DNA of 64,000 nt from Streptococcus sp. 596553 (GTDB lineage Bacteria > Bacillota > Bacilli > Lactobacillales > Streptococcaceae). How positions within the stretch are numbered: position 1 is the stretch's first letter; the number at the start of each line of letters is the position of its first letter. A model generated the notes under the pieces. That model did no database searches and was not told where the DNA came from. It worked only from the letters and a program-made list of their open reading frames with translations. Made by a program: the position numbers and the translations under genes. Positions 48,435-58,586 of this stretch are shown piece by piece. The stretch lies in assembly GCF_900411395.1 (NCBI RefSeq), contig NZ_OXCQ01000003.1:148365-212364 (forward strand), in the 5' to 3' direction.

Positions 48435-49529
48435 TTATCCTTCCAAGGCTTGGCGTAAATCTGCAATCAAATCTCTAGCATCCTCAATCCCAATTGACAA
48501 GCGCAAAAGGTCATCTGTCAAACCATAAGAATGGCGCACTTCTGCTGGAATATCAGCGTGAGTTTGCGTCGTTGGATAAGTAATGAGACTTTCTACCCCA
48601 CCTAAACTTTCCGCAAAAGAGAAGACCTTGAGGCTGTTCAAGATATGTGGAATGCGTTTTTCATCGGCTACTTTAAAGGAAATCATACCTCCACGACCAG
48701 TATAGAGAACTTCCTTGACTGCTGGAGAATCCTTCAAAAAGGCAACCACTTCTTGGGCGTTAGCTGTTGAGCGCTCCATACGAAGAGACAAGGTCTTGAG
48801 ACCACGAATCAATTGATAACTATCAAATGGAGATAAGACTGCCCCTGTCGTATTGAGATTATAAAAAAGCTTCTCGTATAGTTCTAAACTATTGGTCATA
48901 ACCACTCCAGCCAAGACATCATTGTGGCCTGCTAGATACTTGGTTGCTGAATGAAGAACGATATCTGCTCCATCTTCAATCGGACGTTGGTAGATAGGGC
49001 TGTAGAAGGTATTGTCCACCACCACTTTAGCACCCTTAGCATGAGCCAATTTTGCTAGTTTTTCGATATCAAATTCCAACATCAAGGGATTGGTTGGTGT
49101 TTCAATATAGAGAACATCCACATCCTTCTCCAACTCGGCAATCAGCTCTTCTTCTGTATTGGCATAGGTAAAATGGAAACGGCCTTCCTGCTCCACTTGG
49201 TTGAACCAGCGGAAAGAACCTCCATAAAGGTCACGGACAGCCAAGACCTTACTTCCTACTGGAAAGACGCTAAAGGCCAATACAATTGCTGACATTCCTG
49301 AGCTAGTCGCTAGGGCATAGTCTGCTGACTCAATAGCCGCCAAGACTTCTTCCGCCTTACTACGAGTTGGATTTTTAGTACGCGTATAGTCAAATCCAGT
49401 AGACTGACCAAACTCTGGGTGCTGATAAGTCGTCGAAAAATGAATCGGTGTCACCAAAGCTCCTGTCGCTTCATCTGACTTGATACCCGCCTGGGCCAAA
49501 ATTGTGTTAATGTGTAATTCCTTGCTCAT
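48435..49529 (-). CDS. metB: Cystathionine gamma-synthase / lyase (Cys/Met PLP enzyme)
   Basis: 364-residue Cys/Met metabolism PLP protein. N-terminal YQHPEFGQSTGFDYTRTKNPT, aromatic YGGSF, and Schiff-base lysine in VLHSATKYLAGHNDV. It condenses O-acyl-homoserine with cysteine (synthase) or cleaves cystathionine (lyase); sequence alone cannot fully separate these. Followed at 7 nt by the PatB/MalY-type gene. SD GGAGG; an extended -10 TGGTACAAT lies 25-30 nt upstream. No T-box seen in the short leader. Confidence 0.9.
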   Translation of the reverse strand: MSKELHINTILAQAGIKSDEATGALVTPIHFSTTYQHPEFGQSTGFDYTRTKNPTRSKAEEVLAAIESADYALATSSGMSAIVLAFSVFPVGSKVLAVRDLYGGSFRWFNQVEQEGRFHFTYANTEEELIAELEKDVDVLYIETPTNPLMLEFDIEKLAKLAHAKGAKVVVDNTFYSPIYQRPIEDGADIVLHSATKYLAGHNDVLAGVVMTNSLELYEKLFYNLNTTGAVLSPFDSYQLIRGLKTLSLRMERSTANAQEVVAFLKDSPAVKEVLYTGRGGMISFKVADEKRIPHILNSLKVFSFAESLGGVESLITYPTTQTHADIPAEVRHSYGLTDDLLRLSIGIEDARDLIADLRQALEG

Positions 49530-49640
49530 ACAATTCCTCCAAATCTATAGTAACTATTGTACCACTTATTTTCATCAACTCATTTTCTTCTTTTCAAGAG
49601 CTAGTTATAGTTTCAAACTATAGACTTATCAAGTAAAACT

Positions 49641-49673
49641 AAAAAGAATCCAGAAAAGCTTCCAGATTCTTTT
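49641..49673 (-). terminator. Terminator after 151-residue gene
   Basis: Minus strand AAAAGAATCTGGAAGC-loop-GGATTCTTTTT. Confidence 0.75.
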
Positions 49674-49693
49674 GTTAAAATGATTGCTAGGGT

Positions 49694-50149
49694 TTACTTT
49701 AACCGAAAGAAATCCTGTTGGGCTAAATAGTTATAATGGTCTTTGTTAAATTGATATTGGCCCACATGCTGACTAATCTGACCGACATCCACGGAAAAAA
49801 TATAGGCTTCATTTTGATAGTTCCAATTCAGCCTAACTGTATTCAAAACTGTCTGATAAGTAAAATCTTTGACTTGATTCCAAGGAATCTCTACGACTTG
49901 ATTAGAACGATTTTCAGTTATATCACTGATGTCCATCAAGAAAATCCCCTTAGGTGTGAATGCCAGAATTTTAGGCTTCACACTCGACTGAACATAGTAG
50001 GAACCACCTATAATGAAAAAATCAATAAAGGATTTCAACCATGTCTTTTTCTTGAAAGCCATCAGAAAATTCTTTTGCCCTTCAATGCGACAAGTTGAAA
50101 GAAATGATGCAATCTGTTTTTCTGTTGCAAACTCCATAATAGCGCCCAT
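49694..50149 (-). CDS. Conserved hypothetical, PH-like (YokE-type) protein
   Basis: 151 residues. An N-terminal helical part with MAFKKKTWLKSFIDFFIIGG and a beta-rich C-terminal half (ILAFTPKGIFLMDISDI, VEIPWNQVKDFTYQ, EAYIFSVDVGQ) resembling the bacterial PH-like domains that read as lipid- or protein-binding folds; identification is weak. No signal peptide; the hydrophobic FFIIGGSYYV may be a surface patch. SD GGAGG ahead of ATG at 50149. Monocistronic with terminator. Confidence 0.75.
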   Translation of the reverse strand: MGAIMEFATEKQIASFLSTCRIEGQKNFLMAFKKKTWLKSFIDFFIIGGSYYVQSSVKPKILAFTPKGIFLMDISDITENRSNQVVEIPWNQVKDFTYQTVLNTVRLNWNYQNEAYIFSVDVGQISQHVGQYQFNKDHYNYLAQQDFFRLK

Positions 50150-50402
50150 GATGTTACCTCCATAACGATTAGTAAATAGGCAAATAAGAACTCTTCACAT
50201 AAAGAAGAACTTATCATTTGTTGCATTTTATCTTACTTTTCCAGTAGACGACATCCCTCCTATAACATTACCCTAGCATGTGCATACTTCAATCAACATT
50301 GGGTAAATTTTCGAACGTAGTTTCTTATATTTATTATAGCATAAATTCAATTAACTACGAGAAAATGTAAGCACTTTTCTTCCAAATTTTCCATCATTCT
50401 AT
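50150..50402. other. Intergenic region, no gene seen
   Basis: AT-rich, contains TTATTATAGC and TACATTTTCTCG segments but no BOX, RUP or RNA structure that I can support apart from the aliB terminator that follows. Confidence 0.5.
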
Positions 50403-50404
50403 AT

Positions 50405-50438
50405 AAAAACGACAGTTTCTTTCGAAACCATCGTTTTT
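50405..50438 (-). terminator. aliB: aliB terminator
   Basis: Minus strand AAAACGATGGTTTC-GAAA-GAAACTGTCGTTTTTA. Confidence 0.85.
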
Positions 50439-50450
50439 CTTGAAAAATCC

Positions 50451-52409
50451 TTATTTGACATGTTTCGCCAATTCTTCTTGGGCTTTTTTATTAGATTCTT
50501 CTTTTTCTTTCAACCATTTTTCTCTGGCTTTTGCATATTCGTCTGTTGTGACTGTCTTATCTTGTAATTTGAGGTATTTATAGGATTCAACCCCTTTATT
50601 ACCAGCTAATGAATATGGTGTTGAGAAAGGAACGATTTTTCTCAATGTTGGTGTTCCACCAAGTGAAACATTTGGAATTGCTAGAGAGCTATCTACTAAC
50701 CAAGCTTGGATTTCAGCATACTTTTCATAGCGTTTTGCAATATCTTGTTCCTTATTAGCTTCTTCCAACATTTGAGTGTAGACATCCAATCCAACAGCCT
50801 TGGCCTTGTCATTGGCTTCACCTGGCTCGAGTCCAAGACTTTGTAGAACCCCACCATTCTTGACACTAAAGATATCAAGATAGCTAGATGGATCAAGATA
50901 GTCCGCACTCCAACCACCATTGTAGAGATCGTAATCTTTCTGAGCTGCAGTCTGAGCCAAATAGCTCGTATTATCAAAGTCTTCAGTAGAAAGTTGTTGA
51001 ATATCAATTACAACATTTTCTGCACCTAAGGCTGCTTCAATAGATTGCTTCATAGAATTTGCCTCTTGAACACCCTTTTTAACAGCTTGGTCAACTGTCA
51101 TGTCCAAGTGGATAGGGAAGGTTACTCCCTTGGCTTCTAGCTCTTGCTTTGCTTCCGCAAATTTAGCCTTAGCTTTTTCTGGATTGTAGTATGGATCTTG
51201 GGCATCCGCAAAGTTGATTCCTTGCCATTCCTTGCCATAATTCACCATCTTAGAGGCTACTACTTCACCAAAGTCTTTTCCCTTGATACTTACGAAGTTT
51301 GGAGGAACAACCAAGTTACGCAAAATCTTAGTTGCACCATCTTCTCCTTGAGATTGGGCTCCATAGGCCGTACGGTCATAGGCAAAGTTAATGGCTTGAC
51401 GGAAGTTTTTATTTAGAACTGCTTCCTGAGTCGATTTCTTTTCAGCATCACTTGTTTTTGAAGTGAATTTATAAGATTTTCTATCCAGGTTAAAGTTTAA
51501 GAAATAAGAAGTGGTATCTTGCATACTGTAGATGATATCATCTTTGTATTTTTCTTTAATCCCTTCAAAACTTGAACTATTTGGATAGAGACGGGCATAG
51601 CTATAGGCTCCCTCGACAAAGTTACGAGCTAGTGCATCTTGGTCACTACCATCATAATAGGCCAATTTGACATCATCTACAAAGACATTTTTAGCATCCC
51701 AGTAGTTAGGATTTTTCTTGAATTCGATAACTGATTTTGAAACAAAGGATTTCATCAAGAAAGGTCCATTGTACAAAATACTAGATGGGTCTACCTTCCC
51801 AAAATCATCCCCTTTTGATTTCAAGAAATCTGCATTGACTGGGAAGAGAATGGTTGAAGTTGTTTTTGAGTTCCAATAAGATTCTGGTCGTGTCAAGGTA
51901 TATTGAACAGTTTGGTCATCAAGAGCCTTGACTCCGACAGTTGAAAAGTCGCTTGTTTTCCCAGTGATATAGTCATCTAAACCTGCAACAGAGTCCTGCA
52001 CTAGATACAAGGCTTCTGATTTTTTATCAGTCGCATATTTCAAACCAGTTACAAAATCTTGGGCAGTTACAGGAGCATATTCCTCTCCATCTGCAGTATA
52101 CCATTTAGCATCCTTACGAAGTTTGTAGGTATAGGTCAAACCGTCCTTAGAAACACTCCAATCCTCTGCCAAGGATGGGACATAATTTCCATATTGGTCA
52201 TTTTCCATGAGCCCATCTACCAGATTGGTCACAATATCATTTGTCGTTGCACGGTTTTCTGCTAGATAGTTCAAACTAGATGGATCACTTGAATAAACAT
52301 AATTATAGGTTTTTGATGCAGTGCTAGAATTTCCACAGGCGCTTAACAAAATACCTGCACTTAACATGACACCTGCAAGTGCTGCATACTTGGCCTTAGA
52401 CTTTTTCAT
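50451..52409 (-). CDS. aliB: Oligopeptide-binding lipoprotein AliB
   Basis: 652-residue family 5 peptide-binding lipoprotein; lipobox LSAC (ILLSACGNSS), then NYVYSSDPSSLNYLAENRATT and the Ami/Ali core (GLTYTYKLRKDAKWYTADGEE). It presents peptides to the Ami ABC permease, nutrient uptake and peptide sensing. Length and start (MKKSKAKYAALAGVML) match pneumococcal AliB as I know it. Strong promoter and SD AGGAGG. Monocistronic. Confidence 0.94.
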   Translation of the reverse strand: MKKSKAKYAALAGVMLSAGILLSACGNSSTASKTYNYVYSSDPSSLNYLAENRATTNDIVTNLVDGLMENDQYGNYVPSLAEDWSVSKDGLTYTYKLRKDAKWYTADGEEYAPVTAQDFVTGLKYATDKKSEALYLVQDSVAGLDDYITGKTSDFSTVGVKALDDQTVQYTLTRPESYWNSKTTSTILFPVNADFLKSKGDDFGKVDPSSILYNGPFLMKSFVSKSVIEFKKNPNYWDAKNVFVDDVKLAYYDGSDQDALARNFVEGAYSYARLYPNSSSFEGIKEKYKDDIIYSMQDTTSYFLNFNLDRKSYKFTSKTSDAEKKSTQEAVLNKNFRQAINFAYDRTAYGAQSQGEDGATKILRNLVVPPNFVSIKGKDFGEVVASKMVNYGKEWQGINFADAQDPYYNPEKAKAKFAEAKQELEAKGVTFPIHLDMTVDQAVKKGVQEANSMKQSIEAALGAENVVIDIQQLSTEDFDNTSYLAQTAAQKDYDLYNGGWSADYLDPSSYLDIFSVKNGGVLQSLGLEPGEANDKAKAVGLDVYTQMLEEANKEQDIAKRYEKYAEIQAWLVDSSLAIPNVSLGGTPTLRKIVPFSTPYSLAGNKGVESYKYLKLQDKTVTTDEYAKAREKWLKEKEESNKKAQEELAKHVK

Positions 52410-52441
52410 CTCCAGAACCTCCTGATTTAAATATTTGTTTT

Positions 52442-52470
52442 ATTATACAACTCGTATTTTATTTAGTCAA
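52442..52470 (-). promoter_or_regulatory. aliB: aliB promoter
   Basis: Minus strand TTGACT, 17-nt spacer, TATAAT. Confidence 0.8.
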
Positions 52471-52600
52471 TGGGTTTTTTAAAAAAATTAATCATTACAT
52501 CTACAAACTATAGAAATTATTCTACAAAATAATAAAAAAGAGAATAATTCAAGCATTTCATGATAGAAATATTCAAATTATCCCTTTTATTTATAAAAAA

Positions 52601-54226
52601 TTATTGAGAAATTCTAAATTTTACTCGCAGGCGATCTGCTTGGGCTTTTCCAATCACCTTATCCAATAAACGAGTACGGAGACTCATGACTCCGTATACT
52701 CCTCCACCCATGGCACCGACAAGAGCTACATAAAGGAAGCTCCACAAACGTCCACTTGGTTGGAATACAAATCCTAAAATCCACTGGATGGCACCGACAC
52801 CGATGAACATAACAAGGGTCAACAAACTGGTTAAAATGGTTCGTTTCAAAATCACCTTGCGCTTAACACCAGTTACCTTACAAATATCCCGATACATCAA
52901 GACGTTAGGAATAATAAGACCGATGGTTGTGGAAATCAAAGGACCATAACTGTGGAAGAGAGCGATGGTAGGTAGTTGCAAGACTAGCTTGGCAATGGAA
53001 CCATAGATAAAATAGAGAACGGCCTTGCGGTTGCGGAACATGGCCTGAAGCATTGGAGACAAGACCATGTACAAGCCTAAAATAATAGACTGCAAAACTG
53101 CAAAGACAAATAAGCCCATAGCCAAACTATCTGGCTTACCATAGAAGACCGTATACAGAGGTTCTCCTACCATGACCACTCCAACCGTTGCTGGCAGTAG
53201 GAATATAAAAAGCATGGTAATGCTGTCCTGAACGAGACGAGAAGCTGCCTTCAAGTCCCCCTTGACATAGTTTTCAGTCAAAAGTGGTAAACCGACACCC
53301 CCAATTGAAACCCCTACAGAAATCAAAATCATAGTAATTTTATTTGGATTGGCAGAGAAATAAGAAAACATGACAATTAAGTCTTCATTACTATAGTTGG
53401 TAAACCAACTCATACTATTGATAAAGGTCAGCTGATCCAAAATCTGGAAGAGCTGGATGGCAGACCCTGTCAGGATAAAAGGAATAGCTTCCTTAATGGT
53501 ATCGACCAAGAGACGCTTGCTGTTAATCTTATCTCCTGTTTCAAAGACTCTTTTGAGTGAACCTTCTTGGGCAAGGAAATAAATCAAAACTGCAAAACTG
53601 GCGACCATGCCGACAAAGGCCGCAAAGGTTGATTGGGTAACCGCTACTAGGTAATCTCCTGAACCAAGTTTCATAATGATAAAGGTTGCTAGAAGCATCC
53701 AGATAACACGAATGACCTGCTCAGCAATTTGACTCATGGCATAAGGTTTGAGGTTATTCATCCCTTGGAAAAATCCTCGGATAACACTCATAGATGGGAA
53801 AATCAAGACTCCCCAAGCCAAGCTTTGCATGATTGGGATCAAGTCTTTGCCCACGCCAGACAAGTCTGCTAGCCAAGGAGCAAAGACATACAAGACTAAA
53901 GCAAAAACCAGGCCTAGTCCTGTCATAAAGCCTAAAAAGCTCCGAATCAGGGCAAAGCTATGTTCTTCTTCTCGCATAGTATTGTACTTGGCAACTTGCT
54001 TGGCCACTGCAACCGGAATACCTGCTGTTGAAACCAGCAAGAACCAAGCATAGATATTATAGCCCATAGTGAAGAGACCATTGGCCGTAGCCGCATAAGA
54101 TCCCATCCAGATGTACCAAGGGATAATATAGATGGCCCCAAGCAGGCGACTGATAAAGTTACTAGCCGTTAACCAAGCAGTCCCCCGTAACATCTGGGCC
54201 TGCTGGTGATTGTTTTCGTGCGACAT
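52601..54226 (-). CDS. ytgP: MurJ/YtgP-type lipid II flippase (MOP superfamily)
   Basis: 541-residue polytopic protein of about 14 helices, MVF/polysaccharide-biosynthesis family. The N-terminal MLRGTAWLTASNFISRLLGAIYIIPW is typical of Gram-positive YtgP/MurJ; SMSVIRGFFQGMNNLKPYAMS is a conserved family loop. It should export lipid II across the membrane. Sits head to head with murE, which supports a cell-wall role. Start MSHENNHQQ chosen for SD GAGGA; five codons upstream lack an SD. Confidence 0.9.
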   Translation of the reverse strand: MSHENNHQQAQMLRGTAWLTASNFISRLLGAIYIIPWYIWMGSYAATANGLFTMGYNIYAWFLLVSTAGIPVAVAKQVAKYNTMREEEHSFALIRSFLGFMTGLGLVFALVLYVFAPWLADLSGVGKDLIPIMQSLAWGVLIFPSMSVIRGFFQGMNNLKPYAMSQIAEQVIRVIWMLLATFIIMKLGSGDYLVAVTQSTFAAFVGMVASFAVLIYFLAQEGSLKRVFETGDKINSKRLLVDTIKEAIPFILTGSAIQLFQILDQLTFINSMSWFTNYSNEDLIVMFSYFSANPNKITMILISVGVSIGGVGLPLLTENYVKGDLKAASRLVQDSITMLFIFLLPATVGVVMVGEPLYTVFYGKPDSLAMGLFVFAVLQSIILGLYMVLSPMLQAMFRNRKAVLYFIYGSIAKLVLQLPTIALFHSYGPLISTTIGLIIPNVLMYRDICKVTGVKRKVILKRTILTSLLTLVMFIGVGAIQWILGFVFQPSGRLWSFLYVALVGAMGGGVYGVMSLRTRLLDKVIGKAQADRLRVKFRISQ

Positions 54227-54295
54227 AGATTCCTCATTCAATTTTGATAACTAGGAAAAACTCCTTATCTTCCATTATAAACTTTTCCTTGTTAC

Positions 54296-54324
54296 TTGTA
54301 AATTTACGACTTTCGGTTTACAAT
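54296..54324 (+). promoter_or_regulatory. murE: murE promoter, predicts leaderless mRNA
   Basis: TTGTAA, 17-nt spacer, TACAAT; the -10 ends 7 nt before the murE ATG and there is no SD (AGAAAGTATG). Confidence 0.6.
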
Positions 54325-54331
54325 AGAAAGT

Positions 54332-55777
54332 ATGATTAAGATTGAAACCGTATTAGATATATTAAAGAAAGATGGTCTCTTCCGCGAGATTATCGACCAA
54401 GGATACTACCACTACAACTACAGCCATGTCGTATTTGACAGCATCTGCTATGACAGTCGCAAGGCCAAGGAGAAGAGTCTCTTTTTCGTCAAGGGTGCTG
54501 CCTTTAAGAAGGAATTTCTGCTTTCAGCAATCTCTCAAGGACTCGGTTGGTATGTGGCTGAAGAAGACTATGAGGTTGGTATTCCTGCTATTATCGTCAG
54601 CGATATCAAGAAAGCCATGAGTTTGATTGCCATGGAATTTTATGGCAATCCACAGGACAAACTCAAACTCCTTGCCTTTACTGGTACTAAGGGTAAGACA
54701 ACAGCAGCCTATTTCGCTTATAACATCTTATCTCAAGGGCATCGCCCTGCTATGCTCTCGACCATGAATACAACTTTAGATGGCAAGACTTTCTTTAAGT
54801 CTTCATTGACAACTCCTGAGAGCATTGACCTATTTGACATGATGAATCAAGCTGTGCAAAATGACCGCACCCACCTCATCATGGAGGTCTCCAGTCAGGC
54901 CTATCTGGTCAAACGTGTCTATGGTCTAACATTTGATGTGGGAGTTTTCCTCAATATCAGCCCAGATCATATCGGCCCTATTGAACACCCTAGCTTTGAA
55001 GACTACTTCTACCACAAGCGTCTCTTGATGGAAAATAGCCGAGCAGTCATCATTAACAGCGACATGGACCACTTCTCAGTCTTGAAAGAACAAGTGGCAG
55101 AGCAAGACCATGATTTCTATGGTAGCCAGTCTGATAACCAAATCGAGAATTCCAAAGCCTTTAGCTTTTCAGCTACGGGTAAACTGGCTGGTGATTATGA
55201 TATCCAACTGATTGGTCACTTCAACCAAGAAAATGCCGTTGCTGCTGGACTTGCTTGCCTCCGTCTCGGAGCTAGTCTTGAGGACATCAAAAAAGGAATC
55301 GCTGCAACCCGCGTTCCTGGTCGTATGGAAGTCCTCACTCAGAAAAATGGAGCCAAGGTCTTCATCGACTACGCCCACAATGGGGATAGTCTGACAAAAC
55401 TCATCAATGTGGTTGAAACTCATCAAACTGGAAAGATTGCTCTGGTTCTCGGTTCGACAGGAAATAAGGGAGAAAGTCGTCGCAAGGACTTTGGACTTCT
55501 CCTCAATCAACATCCTGAGATTCAAGTCTTTCTGACTGCTGATGACCCTAACTATGAAGACCCAATGACCATTGCGGATGAAATTAGTAGCTACATCAAT
55601 CATCCTGTTGAAAAAATTGCGGATCGCCAAGAAGCCATCAAGGCAGCTATGGCTATCACAAATCACGAATTAGATGCAGTTATTATTGCTGGTAAGGGAG
55701 CCGATTGCTACCAAATCGTTCAAGGCAAAAAAGAAGCCTATCCAGGAGATGCAGCTGTCGCAGAAAATTATTTATAA
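54332..55777 (+). CDS. murE: UDP-N-acetylmuramoyl-tripeptide synthetase (L-lysine)
   Basis: 481-residue Mur ligase adding the third stem amino acid. UDP-binding N-terminal domain ([21 protein letters not shown]), ATP loop [14 protein letters not shown] (about residue 113), central [20 protein letters not shown] and [14 protein letters not shown]-terminal [12 protein letters not shown]. The C-terminal [11 protein letters not shown] matches the region that selects L-lysine (DNPA in lysine- versus DNPR in DAP-adding enzymes); the streptococcal cell wall uses lysine. Divergent from the flippase gene. Confidence 0.96.
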   Translation: MIKIETVLDILKKDGLFREIIDQGYYHYNYSHVVFDSICYDSRKAKEKSLFFVKGAAFKKEFLLSAISQGLGWYVAEEDYEVGIPAIIVSDIKKAMSLIAMEFYGNPQDKLKLLAFTGTKGKTTAAYFAYNILSQGHRPAMLSTMNTTLDGKTFFKSSLTTPESIDLFDMMNQAVQNDRTHLIMEVSSQAYLVKRVYGLTFDVGVFLNISPDHIGPIEHPSFEDYFYHKRLLMENSRAVIINSDMDHFSVLKEQVAEQDHDFYGSQSDNQIENSKAFSFSATGKLAGDYDIQLIGHFNQENAVAAGLACLRLGASLEDIKKGIAATRVPGRMEVLTQKNGAKVFIDYAHNGDSLTKLINVVETHQTGKIALVLGSTGNKGESRRKDFGLLLNQHPEIQVFLTADDPNYEDPMTIADEISSYINHPVEKIADRQEAIKAAMAITNHELDAVIIAGKGADCYQIVQGKKEAYPGDAAVAENYL

Positions 55778-55784
55778 GGATCGT

Positions 55785-55818
55785 AAAAAAATCAAGGGAA
55801 ACGAAACCCTTGATTTTT
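55785..55818. terminator. Bidirectional terminator between murE and CsbD-like gene
   Basis: AAAAAATCAAGGG-loop-CCCTTGATTTTTT. Confidence 0.9.
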
Positions 55819-55825
55819 TCTATCT

Positions 55826-56017
55826 TTATTTAAAAGCGTTTTTCAAACCTTCAACGGCACCTTCTACAGCACCTTTAGCATCTTCTACAACGTCTTTTGC
55901 CTTAGCAACTGTTTTTTCAACAGCTCCTTCAAGTTCTGTCTTGCTGTCTCCAGTAACTTTACCAAAACCTTCTTTGACAGCGCCTGTTGCCTGTTCCAAT
56001 TTGTTTTCAAGTGACAT
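55826..56017 (-). CDS. CsbD family small stress protein
   Basis: 63 residues, Ala/Lys/Glu/Gly-rich; [20 protein letters not shown] is the CsbD-type start and repeats of the form KxxVxxAKGAVEG follow. No Cys. CsbD proteins are general-stress induced and of unknown mechanism. SD AAAGGAG. Confidence 0.85.
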   Translation of the reverse strand: MSLENKLEQATGAVKEGFGKVTGDSKTELEGAVEKTVAKAKDVVEDAKGAVEGAVEGLKNAFK

Positions 56018-56116
56018 ATGATTGTCTCCTTTAGTTTTATTCCGATATGTGTTATCGGTTACATTAGTATAAACTTATCGATAGATAAAGTCAAACAATG
56101 TGCTCAGAAAAAGCAA

Positions 56117-56767
56117 TCACACTAAATAGAAAGTTAATTTTTCCTTATCAAAATCGATAGCCAACTCATACTTTCCATCTTCATTTTGGACAATATAACC
56201 TAGGACAACTAAACTGTCCACAAAGATGTCACGGCGTTTCTGCATAAGCTGATCTTTTTTGAGAAATTTTAGCAAAAAAGTTGTCATGTATTTGAGAGCA
56301 TACTCAGGATTAACATCCCCCAAAATGGCATAGAGTTCCTGCTGTTTTTCTGTCAAAGGATACTGATGTTTGACCTTGTAGAAATAATTGGACAGGGTCA
56401 TTTTTGATCTCGCAAAGTCCGTCTTTTCAACTAAAATAGCTGCATTGGTCTGATTGCGCAATTCCGTCTCAAAACTCTTCTGCAACAAAGCTTGATAGGT
56501 CGGACTATCTTCTTTAACAAAAATCTCTTGATCCAGTTCGAGACTATCGAGTGATTCAAGCATAGGAAGATTAAGGTAATAACGCTTATTTTCCCGTAGA
56601 ATAAAGCCAGCCTTTATATACTCTTCCATGAGTTTGTCAACTGCTACATCTGGAAATTGAGCCTTAATTTCCCGTAAAATCACATCATCATGCTGGTCCA
56701 GATAACGAATCAATTCTCCAAAAAATGGCTGTCTCGTCAAACGAGATGGATTAAAAATCTGAATCAT
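56117..56767 (-). CDS. DUF1803-type hypothetical protein
   Basis: 216 residues, cytosolic, no catalytic motif. Begins MIQIFNPSRLTRQPFFGELI, has QHDDVILREIKAQFPDV and a helical end (TTFLLKFLKKDQLMQKRRDIFV). Resembles the streptococcal DUF1803 family, with winged-helix-like appearance. Overlaps the upstream papain-like hydrolase gene by 17 nt, so they are co-translated. Function unknown. Confidence 0.75.
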   Translation of the reverse strand: MIQIFNPSRLTRQPFFGELIRYLDQHDDVILREIKAQFPDVAVDKLMEEYIKAGFILRENKRYYLNLPMLESLDSLELDQEIFVKEDSPTYQALLQKSFETELRNQTNAAILVEKTDFARSKMTLSNYFYKVKHQYPLTEKQQELYAILGDVNPEYALKYMTTFLLKFLKKDQLMQKRRDIFVDSLVVLGYIVQNEDGKYELAIDFDKEKLTFYLV

Positions 56768-57263
56768 GAAGATTCCTTTCTTTACATTCTAACAGAGGTG
56801 ATGTTGGCAACTGACTGGGATTGGTCCCAGCTTGGTTCAGAGGAACAGGCAGACCTAGTTCTCTGTAATACTCCCTCCAAAAATCACTAATCTCCTGCTC
56901 CCCATCCCCAAATTTCATAGGAATAGTTTCAAAAATCGGTAGGATTTCTGCTATATACTGGGAACAGTAAAAACCAGCTCCATCTGGATAGAAAGAAGCA
57001 TTGTAGGGAGCCCCAAGATGTTTACAAGCTCTTTCCTTCACAGACTGGACATCCATTTCTGAGTAGACATAGATATCATACAAGTGATTTGGCTCAAAGA
57101 AGTCTGATGGTTTCTGACAGACAACACCCGCCTGTCCACTAGCATGGTAAATCATCCCATCCAAATAAATGGCAACATGACTATAGTTGCCCGTAGAAGT
57201 CTGGATGGCCTTTCCCATGTCCGACTCATCTCTCACAAAAATCAAATCACCATTTTCTAACAT
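56751..57263 (-). CDS. YiiX-type permuted papain-like hydrolase
   Basis: 170 residues of the permuted NlpC/P60 (YiiX/YebB) fold. The permuted histidine lies in NYSHVAIYLDGMIYHASG (about residue 28) and the nucleophile Cys in AGFYCSQYIAEI (about 110). Likely an amidase or esterase on lipids or peptides; no signal peptide, so cytosolic or membrane-attached. Start MLENGDLIF is the family start (it opens LxxGDxIF). The DUF1803 gene follows, overlapping by 17 nt. Confidence 0.82.
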   Translation of the reverse strand: MLENGDLIFVRDESDMGKAIQTSTGNYSHVAIYLDGMIYHASGQAGVVCQKPSDFFEPNHLYDIYVYSEMDVQSVKERACKHLGAPYNASFYPDGAGFYCSQYIAEILPIFETIPMKFGDGEQEISDFWREYYRELGLPVPLNQAGTNPSQLPTSPLLECKERNLHDSDF

Positions 57264-57276
57264 GCTTCACTCCTAG

Positions 57277-57300
57277 AAAAAAAGGAGCCGAAACTCCTTT
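57277..57300 (-). terminator. ppaC: ppaC terminator
   Basis: Minus strand AAAGGAGTTTCGGCTCCTTTTTTTTC. Confidence 0.8.
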
Positions 57301-57349
57301 CGATATAAGGCAAACTAGCCTTTCCTAATTTGAATTTATACTCAAAATT

Positions 57350-58285
57350 TTAAGCATTAAAGCTTTCAGTTAATTGAGGTACCACTTGTTTCTTACGTGA
57401 AACAGCACCAGCAAGGAAAGCATGGTTATTTTCAAGTTTGAAGTTGAAAGCCGCTTCGACCTTGCCCATATTGGCACCAAGTGCTAGGATTTCTGAGTTT
57501 GAGTTGACGATATCTGTAATCATCAAGACAAAGTCAGAATAACCGTTTGCTTCGTTAGCGGCTTGCATTGCAGCTTCGATTTCTGCTTGACGTTCCAAAA
57601 CTTCAGCGATGTCAACTGTGTTTACTTGGGCAACACGGACATTATTTCCGTTCAATTCAAAAGTTTTAGCATCGATGTCAATCAATTCTTCAGCAGATTT
57701 GCTGGCCAAGTTTGTACCAGCTTTCAACATAGCCAAACCATACTCTTCCAAGTTGACACCAGCTAATTCAGCCAATTCAGGAGCAATGACTGTATCTGTT
57801 GGGTGTGTTGTTGGTGATTTCAAAAGAAGGGTATCTGAAATCAAACCTGAAAGCATCAAACCAGCAATCTCTTTAGGAACAGCTACACCATGTTCTTTGA
57901 ACATACGGTAAACGATTGAAGACGCTGAACCAACTGGCTCCAAACGCATGTAGAGTGGGCTTGCAGTTTCAAAGTTAGCCACGCGGTGGTGGTCCACAAC
58001 ACCATAAACTTCTACTTCAGCGATATCTGATACAGATTGTTGGAATTCATTGTGGTCAGTCAGGATAACTTGCTCTGCTCCTTCTGCTTTAGCAGAAGTG
58101 ATAACACGCGGTGCTTCTACACCAAAATAGTTCAAGACAAAGGCTGTTTCTTCATTTGGAGTTCCAAGGGCAACAGCTTCCGTATCCAAACCGTAAGCTT
58201 CTTTTGCAAGGTAGGCAAAGGCTACAGATGACCCGATGGCATCTGAGTCTGGATTTTGGTGACCAAATACTAGAATCTTAGACAT
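57350..58285 (-). CDS. ppaC: Manganese-dependent inorganic pyrophosphatase
   Basis: 311-residue DHH family enzyme. The metal ligands lie in [14 protein letters not shown] (H9, D13, D15) and the DHH-like YGVVDHHRV, with [17 protein letters not shown] following; [10 protein letters not shown] is the C-terminal substrate loop. Splits pyrophosphate in the cytosol. No CBS insert. SD GAGGTAT; a terminator follows. Confidence 0.97.
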   Translation of the reverse strand: MSKILVFGHQNPDSDAIGSSVAFAYLAKEAYGLDTEAVALGTPNEETAFVLNYFGVEAPRVITSAKAEGAEQVILTDHNEFQQSVSDIAEVEVYGVVDHHRVANFETASPLYMRLEPVGSASSIVYRMFKEHGVAVPKEIAGLMLSGLISDTLLLKSPTTHPTDTVIAPELAELAGVNLEEYGLAMLKAGTNLASKSAEELIDIDAKTFELNGNNVRVAQVNTVDIAEVLERQAEIEAAMQAANEANGYSDFVLMITDIVNSNSEILALGANMGKVEAAFNFKLENNHAFLAGAVSRKKQVVPQLTESFNA

Positions 58286-58349
58286 GATAATACCTCATTT
58301 TGTTTATTCTCTTTATTGTAGCATTTTTTTCGCTTTTTGACAAAAGTAA

Positions 58350-58370
58350 GAGGAGTCAAAGGACTCCTCA
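58350..58370 (-). terminator. Terminator after GIY-YIG gene and BOX
   Basis: Minus strand GAGGAGTCC-TTT-GACTCCTCTTACTTTTG. Confidence 0.55.
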
Positions 58371-58389
58371 CGATTCTTCAAAATAACTG

Positions 58390-58586
58390 ATACTCTTCGA
58401 AAATCTCTTCAAACCACGTCAGCTTCGCCTTGCCGTAGGTATGGGTACTGACCTCGTCAGTTCTATCCACAACCTCAAAACAGTGTTTTGAGCTGACTTC
58501 GTCAGTCTTATCTACAACCTCAAAGCAGTGCTTTGAGCAACCTACGGCTAGCTTCCTAGTTTGCTCTTTAATTTTCATTGAGTATA
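58390..58586 (+). repeat. BOX element with two boxB units
   Basis: BoxA (GCCTTGCCGTAGGTATGG), two 45-nt boxB units, and boxC ending AATTTTCATTGAGTATA. The boxC end has an A for the usual G (AATTTTC versus GATTTTC), which creates the TAA of the GIY-YIG gene on the minus strand. Confidence 0.92.

Noticed and set aside
49530..49640. T-box or SAM riboswitch upstream of metB
   Set aside because: The leader is short and shows no specifier loop, T-box motif or S-box fold.
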